A stretch of 64,000 nt of DNA from Phragmitibacter flavus (GTDB lineage Bacteria; Verrucomicrobiota; Verrucomicrobiia; Verrucomicrobiales; Verrucomicrobiaceae). Within the stretch, counting starts at the first letter, position 1. Each line of letters opens with the position of its first letter. Position numbers and translations under genes: made by a program. The stretch is from contig NZ_VAUV01000012.1 in NCBI RefSeq assembly GCF_005780165.1, positions 1 to 64,000 on the forward strand, read 5' to 3'. The notes under the pieces were generated by a model that saw nothing but the letters and a program-made list of their open reading frames with translations, did no database searches and had not been told where the DNA came from. This document shows, piece by piece, positions 50,412 to 60,199 of this stretch.

Positions 50412-53400
50412 CTACTCGTTGCGTCGGTTTTGGAACTGGCGGGAGGTGACCAGGGTGAGGACGGCGGAGGGGAAACGGGTGTCGTTTTGATTCATGGATT
50501 TTACCATGGTTTCAATGAGGACTTTGTCGGTAGGTTGGACCGAGCGACCGAGGGAGTAGCCGATGAGTTTGCGGCTGAGAAGTGTTTGGAATTGGGCGTT
50601 GCGGGTGCCGAGGTATTTTTTGAGGCTGTCCATGCCGTCGAGGTCGGTGCCGTCGGCGGTGGTGGCACGGTTGTCGATGGGGACGCCTGACTCGTCGTTG
50701 GTTCGCAGGCGACCGATGGGATCGTAGGCCTCCAGGGCGAATCCGAGGGGGTCGATTTTGTCGTGGCAACTGGCGCAGGCGGCGGCGGCGCGGTGGGCTT
50801 CGAGCTTGGCGCGCAGGGTGGTGGCTTTGCTGGCGGAGTCGTCGAGTTGGGGGACATCGGCGGGAGGTGGGGGCGTGGGGGTGCCGAGGATGGCATGAAG
50901 GAGCCAGTCGCCGCGCAGAACGGGACTGGTGCGCTGAGGGAAGGAGGTTTTGGTGAGCAGGCTGCCCATGCCGAGGACGCCGCCGCGCTGGTGGTTGGAG
51001 ACGCTGACTTTGCGGAACTCGGAGCCGGTGATGTTGGGGATGTTGTAGTGTTTGGCGAGGCGCTCATTGAGGAAGGTGTAGTCGGCAAGAAGGATGTCGG
51101 TGACGGGTCGGTCTTCACGGATGAGGTGGGTGAAAAACTCAGTGGTTTCTCGATACATATCGCGGCGCAGGTCGCCGGTAAATTCGGGAAATTTGGTGGG
51201 ATCGGGCGTGGTGTTTTTGTCGAAGGCGTGGAACTGGAGCCATTGACCGGCAAATTCGCGGGCGAGGTTGGCGGCACGGCGGTCTTTGAGGAGTCGGCGG
51301 GTTTCGCTTTCGAGGACTTCGGGTTTGAGAAGGCTGCCGTCGGCTCCGGCTTTGCGGAGTTGGTGGTCGGGTGGGGATGACCAGAGGAAATAGGCGAGTC
51401 GGGTGGCTAGCTCAGGGCCGGTGATGGGGTGTTCGCCGGGCTTGGTGGAGCCTTCAAGTTTGAAGATGAAGTCGGGGGCGATGAGGAGTCGGACGACGAC
51501 TTCACGGGCGGCGGATTCGCGGTCGAGATCGCGTTTGAGAGCTTCGGTGTAGAGAGTGGTGACGTGGGATTTTTCGCCGTCGGTGATGGGTCGACGCCAC
51601 GCGAGGCTGGCGAAGTAGTGGAGGTGGCGTTGGACGGAGGTGTCCCATTCGATGGCGTCTTTTGGATCAAGCTTGGTGCGGCGGGTGAGGCGTCGGTCGG
51701 TTTGCATGCGCAGGAAGTTTTCCTGTTCGGCGGGTGGGAGGATGGACTTGAGCTGGGTGTCGCTGAAGTAGTAAACGCCGGGATAGAAATTTTTGCCGGG
51801 AGGGTTGTCGGGGTTGCGATTGGGGTTGCGGGTGATTTCCTCGAGACGTCGGTTGTATTCGTCGGGGAAGGCTTGTTTCATGACACTGAATTCCTTCATG
51901 ATCAGGTTATGGGCTGGTGTGCTGCGTTTCCAGATGATGAGTTCGCCGGGGATGATTTTATTGGGGTCGGGAACGGGGCCGGTAGTGGCGAGCCATTGGG
52001 TGGAGGCGAAGTCGGCGTCGGGATGGCGGAGGTCGAGTTGACCGCGGGCCTCGAAGCGAAGGTTGTCTTCGGGCAGGGGGAGGGAGAGCGCAATGGGGGC
52101 CTGGAGGTAGAGGGCGGTGGGTTCGGTGGTTTTGCCTGGGACAGTGTGTTTGCCGAATTTGGCGAGAAGCGTTTCGGCTTGGGTGATGCGTTTCTTTAAC
52201 GAATCGATGGCGGATTGATTGTTTTCGGTGGTGGCTTTTTGGAGGGCCTGACGGTCGGTTTCGAGTCGGCGCTGGAGCCAGGGTTGATAGGCTTCGCGTT
52301 TTTTGTTTTTGCCGCGGATGAGGGTAAGGTTGCTGAAGAGGACATGGTCGCCACGATTGCCGTCGTCGAGCTGGCCGAGGACGATGGTGACCTGACTTTT
52401 GCCGTGGGTGTCGGCGCTGAAGGGGTAGGGGCGGATGCCGTCGGAGTCCTGCTGACGACGTTGGACGCGGCGATCGTCGCGCCAGGAGCGGTCGTTGGTT
52501 TGGATGGTGGTGACGGCTTTGCGGACGGAGTCGGGGATCTCCTTGGGATTGGCGGGGTCGGGTGGGGGGAGATCGCGCCAGGCGTGGCGGGTGAGGTCGA
52601 GGAAGCGGGACTGGGGAGTGGGGGTGTTGAGCATGTTCCACCAGTTTTGCAGGAAGATGGGGTTGAGGTTGTTCTGTTTGGCGAGTTCGGGGAGGGAACT
52701 TGCGCCGGTGAGGTCCTGGTGTTTGTGACGCCAGGCGGCGAGCAGGTAGTCGTCTTCGAGGAGATCGTCGCCGTCTTTGGGGAGGTGTTCGGCGGACATT
52801 TTTTGATACCAGACATAGAGGGCTTGTTCGGCCTGGTCGCGAAGTTGTTCGGGGCCGCGCATGCCGACCCGGGTGGGCTGGAAGCGGACGCCGGTGCCGG
52901 GGAGGATGGTGGCCTGGTCGGCGAGTTTGCGGGCGGCGGAGAGGTATTTGTCGAGTTGCTGGGGGCTGACGAAGAGGACATCGCCGACGTTGGAAAAACC
53001 TTCACCGCCGCCGCCGTCGGGGAGGAAGTCGGCGGACAGATTGAGGTCGAGTCCGCCGGTGAGGGCGCGGATGGTGTTGTCGTATTCGACGTTGGTGAGT
53101 CGGCGGACGGTGACGAGGCCAGGGTCGCCGGCGTTGGCGCGGGCGACTTTGTCGAGTTCGCCGTGGAGCCAGGTGGTGAGCTGGGTTTTGGCGTGGGGTG
53201 GGAGCTTCTTTTTGGGAGGCATTTCGCCACTGGCGATGGCGTGTTCGACTTTGGTCCAGATCTCGTATTGGGCGAACAAGGCGGGGTCGCCGTGCAGGGC
53301 CTCGAGGTTGAGGTTGGCCTCGGGGTCTTCGGGGCCGTGACAGTGGTAGCAGGATTCTTCAAGAACGACGGCAATGTCGTTCCAACCGGCGGGGATGGCG

Positions 53401-53474
53401 GGGGCAGATTCGGCACGAAGAAGGAGGCCGGTGACGAGGAGGATGGGGATGAAAAGGACGGAACGATGGAGCAT
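50412..53474 (-). CDS. Secreted cytochrome-type DUF1587/1595/1592/1588/1585 protein
   Basis: 1020 residues with a signal peptide (FIPILLVTGLLLRAES). A CYHCH haem motif lies near residue 43, with MPPKKKLPPHAK about 50 residues on. In order then come DUF1587 (VRRLTNVEYDNTIRALTG) and a variable region. DUF1595 follows (ASLAWRRPITDGEKSHVTTL), then DUF1592 (GPELATRLAYFLWSSPPDHQ), DUF1588 (QRTSPVLRGDWLLHAILGTP) and DUF1585 near the C-terminus (AACASCHDKIDPLGFALEAY with a second CxxCH). This is the other large planctomycete/verrucomicrobial cytochrome family besides PSD1, and it usually pairs with a DUF1552 gene; none is adjacent here. Periplasmic location is likely. Function unknown. Confidence 0.9.
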   Translation of the reverse strand: MLHRSVLFIPILLVTGLLLRAESAPAIPAGWNDIAVVLEESCYHCHGPEDPEANLNLEALHGDPALFAQYEIWTKVEHAIASGEMPPKKKLPPHAKTQLTTWLHGELDKVARANAGDPGLVTVRRLTNVEYDNTIRALTGGLDLNLSADFLPDGGGGEGFSNVGDVLFVSPQQLDKYLSAARKLADQATILPGTGVRFQPTRVGMRGPEQLRDQAEQALYVWYQKMSAEHLPKDGDDLLEDDYLLAAWRHKHQDLTGASSLPELAKQNNLNPIFLQNWWNMLNTPTPQSRFLDLTRHAWRDLPPPDPANPKEIPDSVRKAVTTIQTNDRSWRDDRRVQRRQQDSDGIRPYPFSADTHGKSQVTIVLGQLDDGNRGDHVLFSNLTLIRGKNKKREAYQPWLQRRLETDRQALQKATTENNQSAIDSLKKRITQAETLLAKFGKHTVPGKTTEPTALYLQAPIALSLPLPEDNLRFEARGQLDLRHPDADFASTQWLATTGPVPDPNKIIPGELIIWKRSTPAHNLIMKEFSVMKQAFPDEYNRRLEEITRNPNRNPDNPPGKNFYPGVYYFSDTQLKSILPPAEQENFLRMQTDRRLTRRTKLDPKDAIEWDTSVQRHLHYFASLAWRRPITDGEKSHVTTLYTEALKRDLDRESAAREVVVRLLIAPDFIFKLEGSTKPGEHPITGPELATRLAYFLWSSPPDHQLRKAGADGSLLKPEVLESETRRLLKDRRAANLAREFAGQWLQFHAFDKNTTPDPTKFPEFTGDLRRDMYRETTEFFTHLIREDRPVTDILLADYTFLNERLAKHYNIPNITGSEFRKVSVSNHQRGGVLGMGSLLTKTSFPQRTSPVLRGDWLLHAILGTPTPPPPADVPQLDDSASKATTLRAKLEAHRAAAACASCHDKIDPLGFALEAYDPIGRLRTNDESGVPIDNRATTADGTDLDGMDSLKKYLGTRNAQFQTLLSRKLIGYSLGRSVQPTDKVLIETMVKSMNQNDTRFPSAVLTLVTSRQFQNRRNE

Positions 53475-53687
53475 GGGGACTTAAGGAATACGGAGGCAGA
53501 TGGGCGATTTTGAGGGCGATTACGGTTTTTTCGGGAAGAGGACGAGATGCAGGGTCGGAGTGGAGTGAATCCTCGCGAAGAAGCGAACCGTCGGAATCAA
53601 TGAAATCCGCACGGAAATTACGGGCACCGGATGGGCACCAGCCTTGCGAGCTGACCATCGAAGGGGGAAAATTTTGGCACCTGCTGC

Positions 53688-55310
53688 CTACTTGGGAGGG
53701 GAAGTGCTGAGCGGAATGGTGGGGTTTTTTTCGGTGAAATACTTGAGGGCCCAGGAGTCGGGGAAGAGGAGGGCGGGCTGGTCGGCGGCGTCGCTGACGA
53801 AGGTGATGCCGCTGGGCATGACGGCGGTGCTTAAACTGGCGACGGTGGTTTCTTTGGGGAGCCAGCGGACGGCTTCGTAGGAGGTGATTTCGAGACGGGT
53901 TTCGGCACCGTATTCGGATTCGAGTCGGGCTTGGACGACTTCAAACTGGAGGGGGCCGACGGCGGCGAGAAGGGGGAGACGTTGGGCGTTGTCGCGCATG
54001 TAAAACGACTGGACGACGCCTTCTTGAAGGAGCTGGTCGAGGCCTTCGCGGTAACGTTTGGTCTGGGCGCTGGAGGTGCTGTGGAGCCAGGCGAAGTGTT
54101 CGGGACAGAATCGGGGGATTTCCTGGTATTGGAGGTCGGGGTCTTGGGCGAGGGTGTCGCCGATTTGGAAGTCGCCGTGACCGACAATGCCGACGACGTC
54201 GCCAGCGTAGGCTTCATCGACGGTTTCGCGCTCGCGGCCAAAGAGTTTGTGGGAGCTGGAGAGGCGGAGTTTGCGACCGGTGCGGGTGTGAATGACGTTC
54301 ATGTCGCGCTCGAATTTTCCGGAGCAGATGCGGATGAAGGCGAGTCGGTCGCGGTGTTTGGGGTCGAGATTGGCCTGGATTTTGAAGATGAAGCCGGAGA
54401 AGTCTGGTTGGGCGGGGTGGATGGTTTTTTCGCCGACTTGGTGGTCGGAGGGGGGCGGGGCGTATTTGAGAAAGGCGTCGAGGAGCATGTCGACGCCGAA
54501 GTTGTTGGCGGCGGAGCCGAAGAAGACGGGGGTGAGTTCGCCGTCGAGGATTTGGGGGAGGTCAAAGGTGGCTCCGGCGCCGTCGAGCATTTCGATCTCG
54601 TCGCTGAAGCGCTGGTAGAGGTCGGGGTCGAGCATGTTGCGCAGGCTGTCGTCTTTGGCGCCGTGGACGGCGACGGGGGCGCGGGAGGAGCCGTGGCTGG
54701 TGCGTTCGTAGGTGTGGACGAGGCTGTCGATGCGATCAAACACGCCGCAGAAGGCTTTGCCGTCGCCGAGGGGCCAGTTGACGGCGTAGGCGTGGAGGCT
54801 GAGGACGCGTTCGATTTCGTCCATCAGTTCGAGGGGATCGCGCGCGGGGCGGTCCATTTTGTTGATGAAGGTGAAGATGGGGATGCCGCGCTGGCGGCAG
54901 ACTTCGAAGAGTTTTTGGGTTTGGGATTCGATGCCTTTACCGGCGTCGATGACCATGACGGCGGCGTCGACAGCGGTGAGGACGCGGTAGGTGTCTTCGG
55001 AAAAGTCCTTGTGGCCGGGGGTGTCGAGGAGGTTGATGACGCAGTCGTGGTATTCGAACTGGAGGACGGTGGAGCTGACGGAGATGCCGCGTTTTTTCTC
55101 GAGCTCCATCCAGTCGGAGGCGGTGGCGCGCTGGGATTTGCGGGCGGTGACGGAGCCGGCGAGCTGCAGTGCGCCGCCGTAGAGGAGGAATTTTTCGGTG
55201 AGGGTGGTTTTGCCGGCGTCGGGGTGGGAGATGATGGCGAAGGTGCGGCGTCGGTTGACTTCGCTTTGGAGTTTGGGGGAGAGTGAGGGACTGGCGGCGG
55301 CGGAACTCAT
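53688..55310 (-). CDS. prfC: Peptide chain release factor 3
   Basis: RF3 is the GTPase that recycles RF1 and RF2. Starting at MSSAAASPSLSPKLQSEVNR the protein has 540 residues, close to the family norm. G1 is SHPDAGKTT, G3 is DTPGHKDFSEDTYR and G4 is NKMDRPARDPLEL. GDFQIGDTL and YFTEKNPTIP-like C-terminal blocks are present. The E. coli-like RRRTFAIISHPDAGKTTLTE start confirms it. An upstream extension to 55373 is open but unlikely. Confidence 0.95.
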   Translation of the reverse strand: MSSAAASPSLSPKLQSEVNRRRTFAIISHPDAGKTTLTEKFLLYGGALQLAGSVTARKSQRATASDWMELEKKRGISVSSTVLQFEYHDCVINLLDTPGHKDFSEDTYRVLTAVDAAVMVIDAGKGIESQTQKLFEVCRQRGIPIFTFINKMDRPARDPLELMDEIERVLSLHAYAVNWPLGDGKAFCGVFDRIDSLVHTYERTSHGSSRAPVAVHGAKDDSLRNMLDPDLYQRFSDEIEMLDGAGATFDLPQILDGELTPVFFGSAANNFGVDMLLDAFLKYAPPPSDHQVGEKTIHPAQPDFSGFIFKIQANLDPKHRDRLAFIRICSGKFERDMNVIHTRTGRKLRLSSSHKLFGRERETVDEAYAGDVVGIVGHGDFQIGDTLAQDPDLQYQEIPRFCPEHFAWLHSTSSAQTKRYREGLDQLLQEGVVQSFYMRDNAQRLPLLAAVGPLQFEVVQARLESEYGAETRLEITSYEAVRWLPKETTVASLSTAVMPSGITFVSDAADQPALLFPDSWALKYFTEKNPTIPLSTSPPK

Positions 55311-55375
55311 GGCAAAAATGGCAGGGGCGAAAATGGGCAGAAGAGATGAACAGGGGATTTCGCGGGGAGTCAATG

Positions 55376-55403
55376 AAAGGATAAAGGCGAAAGGATAAAG
55401 GCT
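55376..55403. repeat. Short degenerate heptamer array (AAAGGNN)
   Basis: Four 7-bp units AAAGGAT, AAAGGCG, AAAGGAT and AAAGGCT, a diverged relative of the AAAGGCT array at 38373-38407. Confidence 0.75.
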
Positions 55404-55447
55404 AAGGGTTGATGGAGAGGTTGGTCGGTGTCAGTTTGGGGGTTCAT

Positions 55448-57097
55448 ATGGTTGAGGAAAGGCGCGGTTCTAGCACGAAGGTTGGGATGAAGCTACGCTG
55501 GGGCGTGGGGTTGTGCTGGTTGCCGGCGTTGCTGGTGGTGGTGCCTATTTTAATGGTGTTGTCGCGGGCGTTTGAGCCGGGAGGGGAGGCGTGGGCGCAT
55601 GTGGTGGAGTCGTTGCTGGCGGGGTATGTGTGGCAGACGGGAATGCTGGTGGGGTTGGTGTTGGGATTGGCTTTGGTGTTGGGGGTGCCGACGGCGTGGT
55701 GGATGGCGACTTGTGATTTTCGGGGCAAGTGGGTGTTGAGATGGGCACTGGTCTTACCGCTGGCGATGCCGGGGTATGTGGCGGCGCTGGCTTATGCGGA
55801 TGCGGTGCAGGGGCTGGTGCCGGTTTATGTGTGGGTGAGGCAGCAGTTTGGAGTGGAGGCTTTTCTTTTGGCACAACAGGTGGCGAGGTGGAGTCTGGCG
55901 GTGGTGGTGATGGGGGCGACGTTGTATCCCTATGTGTATCTGACGGCGCTGGCGTCGTTCTCGCGGCAGGCGGCGGCATCGTTGGAGGCAGCGCGAATGT
56001 TGGGGGTGGGGCCGTGGAAGATTTTTTGGAGGGTGGCGCTGCCGATGTCGCGTCCGGCGGTGGTGGCGGGGTCGAGTTTGGTGGTCTTTGAGACGCTAAA
56101 TGACTACGGGGTATCGCATTATTTTGGGATCAGTTCGCTGACCGTTGGGGTGTTTCGCGCGTGGCTGAGCGAGGGGCATCTGCATGTGGCGATCCGACTG
56201 GCGTTGTTGTTGCTGGCGTTTGCGATGGCGGGGGTGTTGATGGAGCGGGGGCAGCGTGGCAGGCGTGGATTCGAGGGGGGGAGTGGCGAGGTGTTTTTGA
56301 CGCCGCGAAGGGTCAGAGGGTGGCGGGGGATGTTGGTATTGTTGGGATGTTTGGTGCCGGTGGGATTGGGTTTTTTGGTGCCGGGGGTGAGGCTGGGGCG
56401 CTGGGCATGGGCGACGCTGGGAGAGGCGTTTGGATGGGAGGCGTCGCTGCGGGCGGCGTGGCATAGTTTTTCGCTGGCGGGGGGGGGGGGTGTTTTGATT
56501 GTGTTGGGGGCGTTGCTGGTGGTGGCGGGGAGGCGGCTTTTTGGGGCTCCGTCGTTGCGATGGGCGCAGCGGGTGGGGTTGATTGGTTATGCGTTGCCGA
56601 GTGCGCTGGTGGCGGTGGGGGTGGGGGCGATGGTGGCAATGATTTCGAAGTGGCCGGGGATGGGGTGGACGGCGTTGAGTGCGTCGGTGTTGGGATTGGT
56701 GTTCGCTTATTACACGAGGTTTTTGGCGGTGGGGATTCAGCCGGTGGATGCGGGGTTTCGGCGGATTTCGGGGAGTTTGCATGAGGTGTCGCGCACTCTA
56801 GGAATGGGACCGTGGCGGACATTGTGGCGGGTGGATCTGCCGTTGGTGTGGCCGTCATTGCTGGCGGGGGCGACGCTGGCGTTTGTGGACATTTTTAAGG
56901 AGTTGACGCTGACGCTGGTGTTGAGACCGTTTGATTTTGAGACGCTGGCAACTTTGATCGTGAGATTGACGGATGAGAGTCGTATTCCTGAAGCGGCGGT
57001 TCCTGCGTTGATTTTGGTGATACTGAGTCTTGTTGGCTTGATCCCATTGACGCATCTGTCTATGGATAGTGGCGGTCGCCGCCAGGAGCGGTTATGA
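55448..57097 (+). CDS. ABC transporter permease, iron(III)/thiamine type (two-domain)
   Basis: 549 residues from MVEERRGSSTKVGMKLRWGV, with about twelve membrane helices. The start was chosen because a GGGGG lies seven bases ahead; an ATG at 55412 and one at 55487 are possible. The protein has two fused permease halves, each with an EAA loop: SLEAARMLGVGPWKIFWRVA then LPMSRPA, and SLHEVSRTLGMGPWRTLWRV then LPLVWPSL. This two-domain layout is typical of FbpB and ThiP. It overlaps the ATPase gene by 4 bp. A substrate-binding protein gene is not adjacent, so the substrate cannot be assigned. Confidence 0.88.
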   Translation: MVEERRGSSTKVGMKLRWGVGLCWLPALLVVVPILMVLSRAFEPGGEAWAHVVESLLAGYVWQTGMLVGLVLGLALVLGVPTAWWMATCDFRGKWVLRWALVLPLAMPGYVAALAYADAVQGLVPVYVWVRQQFGVEAFLLAQQVARWSLAVVVMGATLYPYVYLTALASFSRQAAASLEAARMLGVGPWKIFWRVALPMSRPAVVAGSSLVVFETLNDYGVSHYFGISSLTVGVFRAWLSEGHLHVAIRLALLLLAFAMAGVLMERGQRGRRGFEGGSGEVFLTPRRVRGWRGMLVLLGCLVPVGLGFLVPGVRLGRWAWATLGEAFGWEASLRAAWHSFSLAGGGGVLIVLGALLVVAGRRLFGAPSLRWAQRVGLIGYALPSALVAVGVGAMVAMISKWPGMGWTALSASVLGLVFAYYTRFLAVGIQPVDAGFRRISGSLHEVSRTLGMGPWRTLWRVDLPLVWPSLLAGATLAFVDIFKELTLTLVLRPFDFETLATLIVRLTDESRIPEAAVPALILVILSLVGLIPLTHLSMDSGGRRQERL

Positions 57098-58059
57098 GTT
57101 TGCTTGAAGTCCAACAGGTTTCGAAAAGGTATGAGCGTGGTGCCCGTCCAGCGGTGCACGACGTGAGTCTGGTCGTGCAGCCTGGCGAGTTTGTGTCGTT
57201 GGTGGGGGAGAGCGGGAGTGGTAAGACGACGTTGTTGCGTTTGATCGCCGGATTGGAAACGGCGGATGCGGGGACCATCAAGTTGGGGGAGCGGGTGATT
57301 TCAGGGGCGGGTTTGCATGTGGTGCCGGAGAGGCGTGGGGTGGGGTTGGTGTTTCAGCACCATGCATTGTTTCCGCATTTGACGGTGGGGCAGAATGTGG
57401 GTTTTGGGATTTCGAAAATGGCCAAGGCCGAGCGGGTGAAAGTGGTGGAGGGGTTGCTGGAGTTGATTGGATTGGCGGGGTATGGTCGGCGGTATCCGCA
57501 TGAACTTTCGGGAGGGGAGCGGCAGCGGGTGGCGCTGGCTCGGGCGTTAGCGACGAATCCGGGGGTGATGTTGCTTGATGAGCCGTTTAGCAGTTTGGAT
57601 CCGTTGTTGCGGGAGTCGCTGCGGGATGAGACGCGCCGGGTGTTGAGGGCGTGCGGGGCGACGGCAATTTTGGTGACGCATCACACGCGGGATGCGTTGG
57701 CGGTGAGTGACCGGATCGTGGTGATGCACAACGGGTTGCTGGAGCAGATGGGCACGCCGGATGAGGTGTATCATCGGCCCGTGAATGGTTATGTGGCGTC
57801 GCTATTTGGGCCGTGCAATTTTATGGCGCGGGCGGGAGCGGGTGCCGAGGGTTGGGTGAGGCCGGATGAGCTGGAATTGGTGCCGGTGGAGCGGGTGGGT
57901 GGGTATCGGATGGCGGGGATCGTGTCGCAGGTGACTTATGGCGGCGGGTGTCAGGATGTGACGCTGGTTTGTGAGGGGGGTGGGGAGTTGAAAGTTTGCC
58001 ACCAGGGGGATTGGGTGGTGAAGGAAGGGGAGACTTGGGGAGCGGCGCTGAAAGGATGA
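57094..58059 (+). CDS. ABC transporter ATP-binding protein (FbpC/PotA type)
   Basis: 321 residues. Walker A GESGSGKTT, signature LSGGERQRVALARAL, Walker B VMLLDEPFSSLDP and H-loop VTHHTRDAL are all present. A TOBE-like regulatory domain forms the last ~80 residues (AEGWVRPDELELVPVERVGG). It is translationally coupled to the permease by the ATGA overlap. The family usually powers iron(III), spermidine or sulfate uptake. Confidence 0.93.
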   Translation: MSLLEVQQVSKRYERGARPAVHDVSLVVQPGEFVSLVGESGSGKTTLLRLIAGLETADAGTIKLGERVISGAGLHVVPERRGVGLVFQHHALFPHLTVGQNVGFGISKMAKAERVKVVEGLLELIGLAGYGRRYPHELSGGERQRVALARALATNPGVMLLDEPFSSLDPLLRESLRDETRRVLRACGATAILVTHHTRDALAVSDRIVVMHNGLLEQMGTPDEVYHRPVNGYVASLFGPCNFMARAGAGAEGWVRPDELELVPVERVGGYRMAGIVSQVTYGGGCQDVTLVCEGGGELKVCHQGDWVVKEGETWGAALKG

Positions 58060-58107
58060 GGGATGAAGGCGGAAGGATGAAATGGGGAGACGGGCTGGTG
58101 GTTCTTG

Positions 58108-59490
58108 TTAATCTTCGGCTTTTTCGCCGGGGGGACACATTTTGACGATTTTGGGGTCGAAGCGACCGAGGATATCGACGAGATCGGTTTGGGCGGCCAT
58201 GACGGTTTCGATGTCTTTGTAGACGCCGGGGACTTCGTCAAGGCCGGAGGAGAGGAGGTCGACGCCGGCATTTTTGAGTTGTTTTTTGACGGCGCTCCAG
58301 GTGAAGGATTGGAGGGCTTTGGTGCGGCTCATGATGCGGCCGGCGCCGTGGGAAGCGGAGTTAAGGGAGGCGGGGTTGCCTTTGCCGCGCACGACATAGC
58401 CGGGAGTGGCCATGGAGCCGGGGATGATGCCGAGGACACCGTTACCAGCGGGGGTGGCACCTTTGCGGTGGACGATGACTTCGCGACCGTGATGGGTTTC
58501 CTTCCAGGCGAAGTTGTGGTGATTTTCGATGTCGAGGAGGATGTGGGCACCAACTTTTTTGGTGATGTGTCTGTGGATGATGTCGTGGTTGGCGGCGGCG
58601 TAGCGACCCATAAGGTTCATGGCGGCCCAGTATTCTTGTCCGTCGGCTTCGTCGAGGGTGAGCCAGGCGAGGTGTTTGAGCTGGTTGGGGAGTTCGTTGC
58701 GGCGCGACATGGCGCGTTTGCTGTAAACATCGCAGACCTGGGCACCGGTGCCGCGTGAGCCGGAGTGGCTGAGCAGGGCGAGATATTCGCCGGGAGGGAT
58801 GTTGAGGGAGGGGTCGGTGACGGTGAAGGCGCCGAATTCAACGAAGTGGTTGCCGCTGCCGCTGGTGCCGAGTTGTTTCCAGGCTTTTTCATGGAGGCGT
58901 TTGGTGATGGGGGTGATGCTCCAGTCTTCGTCCATGACATCGTGATGGCGACGGACTTCGAATTCACAGCCCATGCCGAAGCGGGTTTCGTGTTCGAGGA
59001 GGTTTGCCAATCGGTCTTTTTGGCCGGGGATGACATTGGCCTTGCGCTCGTAGACGGTGAGTTTCATGCGACACGCGATATCGACACCGACGGCGTAGGG
59101 GATGACCGCGTTTTCAGTCGCGAGGACGCCGCCAATGGGAAGCCCGTAACCGACATGGGCATCGGGCATGAGGGCACCGGCGAAGGCGATAGGGAGGGCG
59201 CAGGCGTTGGCGATTTGTTTGATGGCTTCGGGGTCCAGATCGTCGCCCCATTGCTGCCAGGGGGCGAGTTCGGCGCGTGGGGTGTAGGCGGGTCGGTAGA
59301 GGGCGCGGGCGAGAGAGGCGCGGTCGGGGTCGTTGAAGTAGGAGGGGGGATCGGCGACGATGTTCATGAGGTCGGTTTCGACTTGGGGGCGATCGAGTCC
59401 GCCCGCGAAGAGTCGACGCATGTGGACGTTGGCGAATTTGAGGGCATCGCCAAGGGGAATGCCGAGATTGATGAGGTCCTGGGTGTTCAC
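58108..59490 (-). CDS. rtcB: RtcB-type RNA ligase
   Basis: RtcB joins 2',3'-cyclic-phosphate and 5'-OH RNA ends using GTP and manganese. The 460-residue product has the family blocks MPDAHVGYGLPIGGVLATEN, AVGVDIACRMKL (Mn-binding Cys), GTSGSGNHFVEFG, SHSGSRGTGAQV and NSASHGAGRIMSR, the last holding the His that is guanylylated. RtcB here is on its own; no archease, RtcA or RtcR is visible in the window. Roles include RNA repair and tRNA maturation. Confidence 0.93.
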   Translation of the reverse strand: MNTQDLINLGIPLGDALKFANVHMRRLFAGGLDRPQVETDLMNIVADPPSYFNDPDRASLARALYRPAYTPRAELAPWQQWGDDLDPEAIKQIANACALPIAFAGALMPDAHVGYGLPIGGVLATENAVIPYAVGVDIACRMKLTVYERKANVIPGQKDRLANLLEHETRFGMGCEFEVRRHHDVMDEDWSITPITKRLHEKAWKQLGTSGSGNHFVEFGAFTVTDPSLNIPPGEYLALLSHSGSRGTGAQVCDVYSKRAMSRRNELPNQLKHLAWLTLDEADGQEYWAAMNLMGRYAAANHDIIHRHITKKVGAHILLDIENHHNFAWKETHHGREVIVHRKGATPAGNGVLGIIPGSMATPGYVVRGKGNPASLNSASHGAGRIMSRTKALQSFTWSAVKKQLKNAGVDLLSSGLDEVPGVYKDIETVMAAQTDLVDILGRFDPKIVKMCPPGEKAED

Positions 59491-59512
59491 TGGAATTGAT
59501 GAGGCTAGAACC

Positions 59513-60196
59513 TCAATTGGAGCTGGCGGGTCTGGAAAGGAATTTCAGAAGGTCGCCGAGGGTGTGTTGGGGGCGGTCGAGGAGGTAGGGGTGCCAGCCG
59601 GCGAGCAGGGCGCCGTCGTGGTCACATTGTTGGTCGTCGCCGACGAGGAGGCAGTGGGTGGGGTCAGTGATGTCGGCCTGGGTTTGCGCGTGGGCGAAGA
59701 TGCGGGGGTGGGGTTTGCTGGCACCGACTTCGCTGGAGAGGGTGATGGTCGTGAAAAAATGATGGATGCCGAGGCCGTGGAGGATGGAGTGAAGGCGGCG
59801 GTCGAAGTTGGAGAGGATGTGGAGAGGGTAGTTTGGGGCGAGGCTTTGGAGGGTGGGGAGGACGTCGGGAAAGAGCTGCCAGGCGTTGGGAGATTCGAAG
59901 TGATGGTAGAGATCGTGAAAGAGCGGGAGGAGAGTGGTGTCGGGAAGAGGTTTGCCCAGGGTGATGGCGAAGGTGGTGGCGACGAGGGACTGCCACCAGG
60001 AGCGGTCGTCGTCGGGGGAGGGTCCGGTTTCGTGGAGGACGGGTGGATGGGTTTTCCATGCGGTGCGGAAATTTTGTTGGAGCTGGATGGGGTCGACGTT
60101 GAGGCCGTGGGTAGCGGCGATGCGGGAATAGGTTTGGCCGACGGATTCACGGAGTTCGATAAGGGTGCCGGCGGCGTCGAAGAACAGGTGTTTCAA
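59513..60196 (-). CDS. HAD-superfamily hydrolase (subfamily IA-like)
   Basis: 227 residues. Motif I is FFDAAGTL: the nucleophile Asp is present, but the second Asp of DxDGT is Ala. Motif II is HILSNFD (Ser/Asn-type), motif III is the Lys in GASKPHPRIF, and motif IV is LVGDDQQCDHDGA. The Asp-to-Ala change at the acid/base position occurs in some HDHD3-like HAD proteins, so phosphatase activity is uncertain. It lies 22 bp downstream of the rtcB start in reading order on the same strand, so the two may be co-transcribed. Substrate unknown. Confidence 0.85.
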   Translation of the reverse strand: MKHLFFDAAGTLIELRESVGQTYSRIAATHGLNVDPIQLQQNFRTAWKTHPPVLHETGPSPDDDRSWWQSLVATTFAITLGKPLPDTTLLPLFHDLYHHFESPNAWQLFPDVLPTLQSLAPNYPLHILSNFDRRLHSILHGLGIHHFFTTITLSSEVGASKPHPRIFAHAQTQADITDPTHCLLVGDDQQCDHDGALLAGWHPYLLDRPQHTLGDLLKFLSRPASSN

Positions 60197-60199
60197 AGT

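Noticed and set aside
53475-53687. Short ORFs between the cytochrome protein and prfC
   Set aside because: No start signals, no similarity, and the frames overlap on both strands; treated as intergenic.
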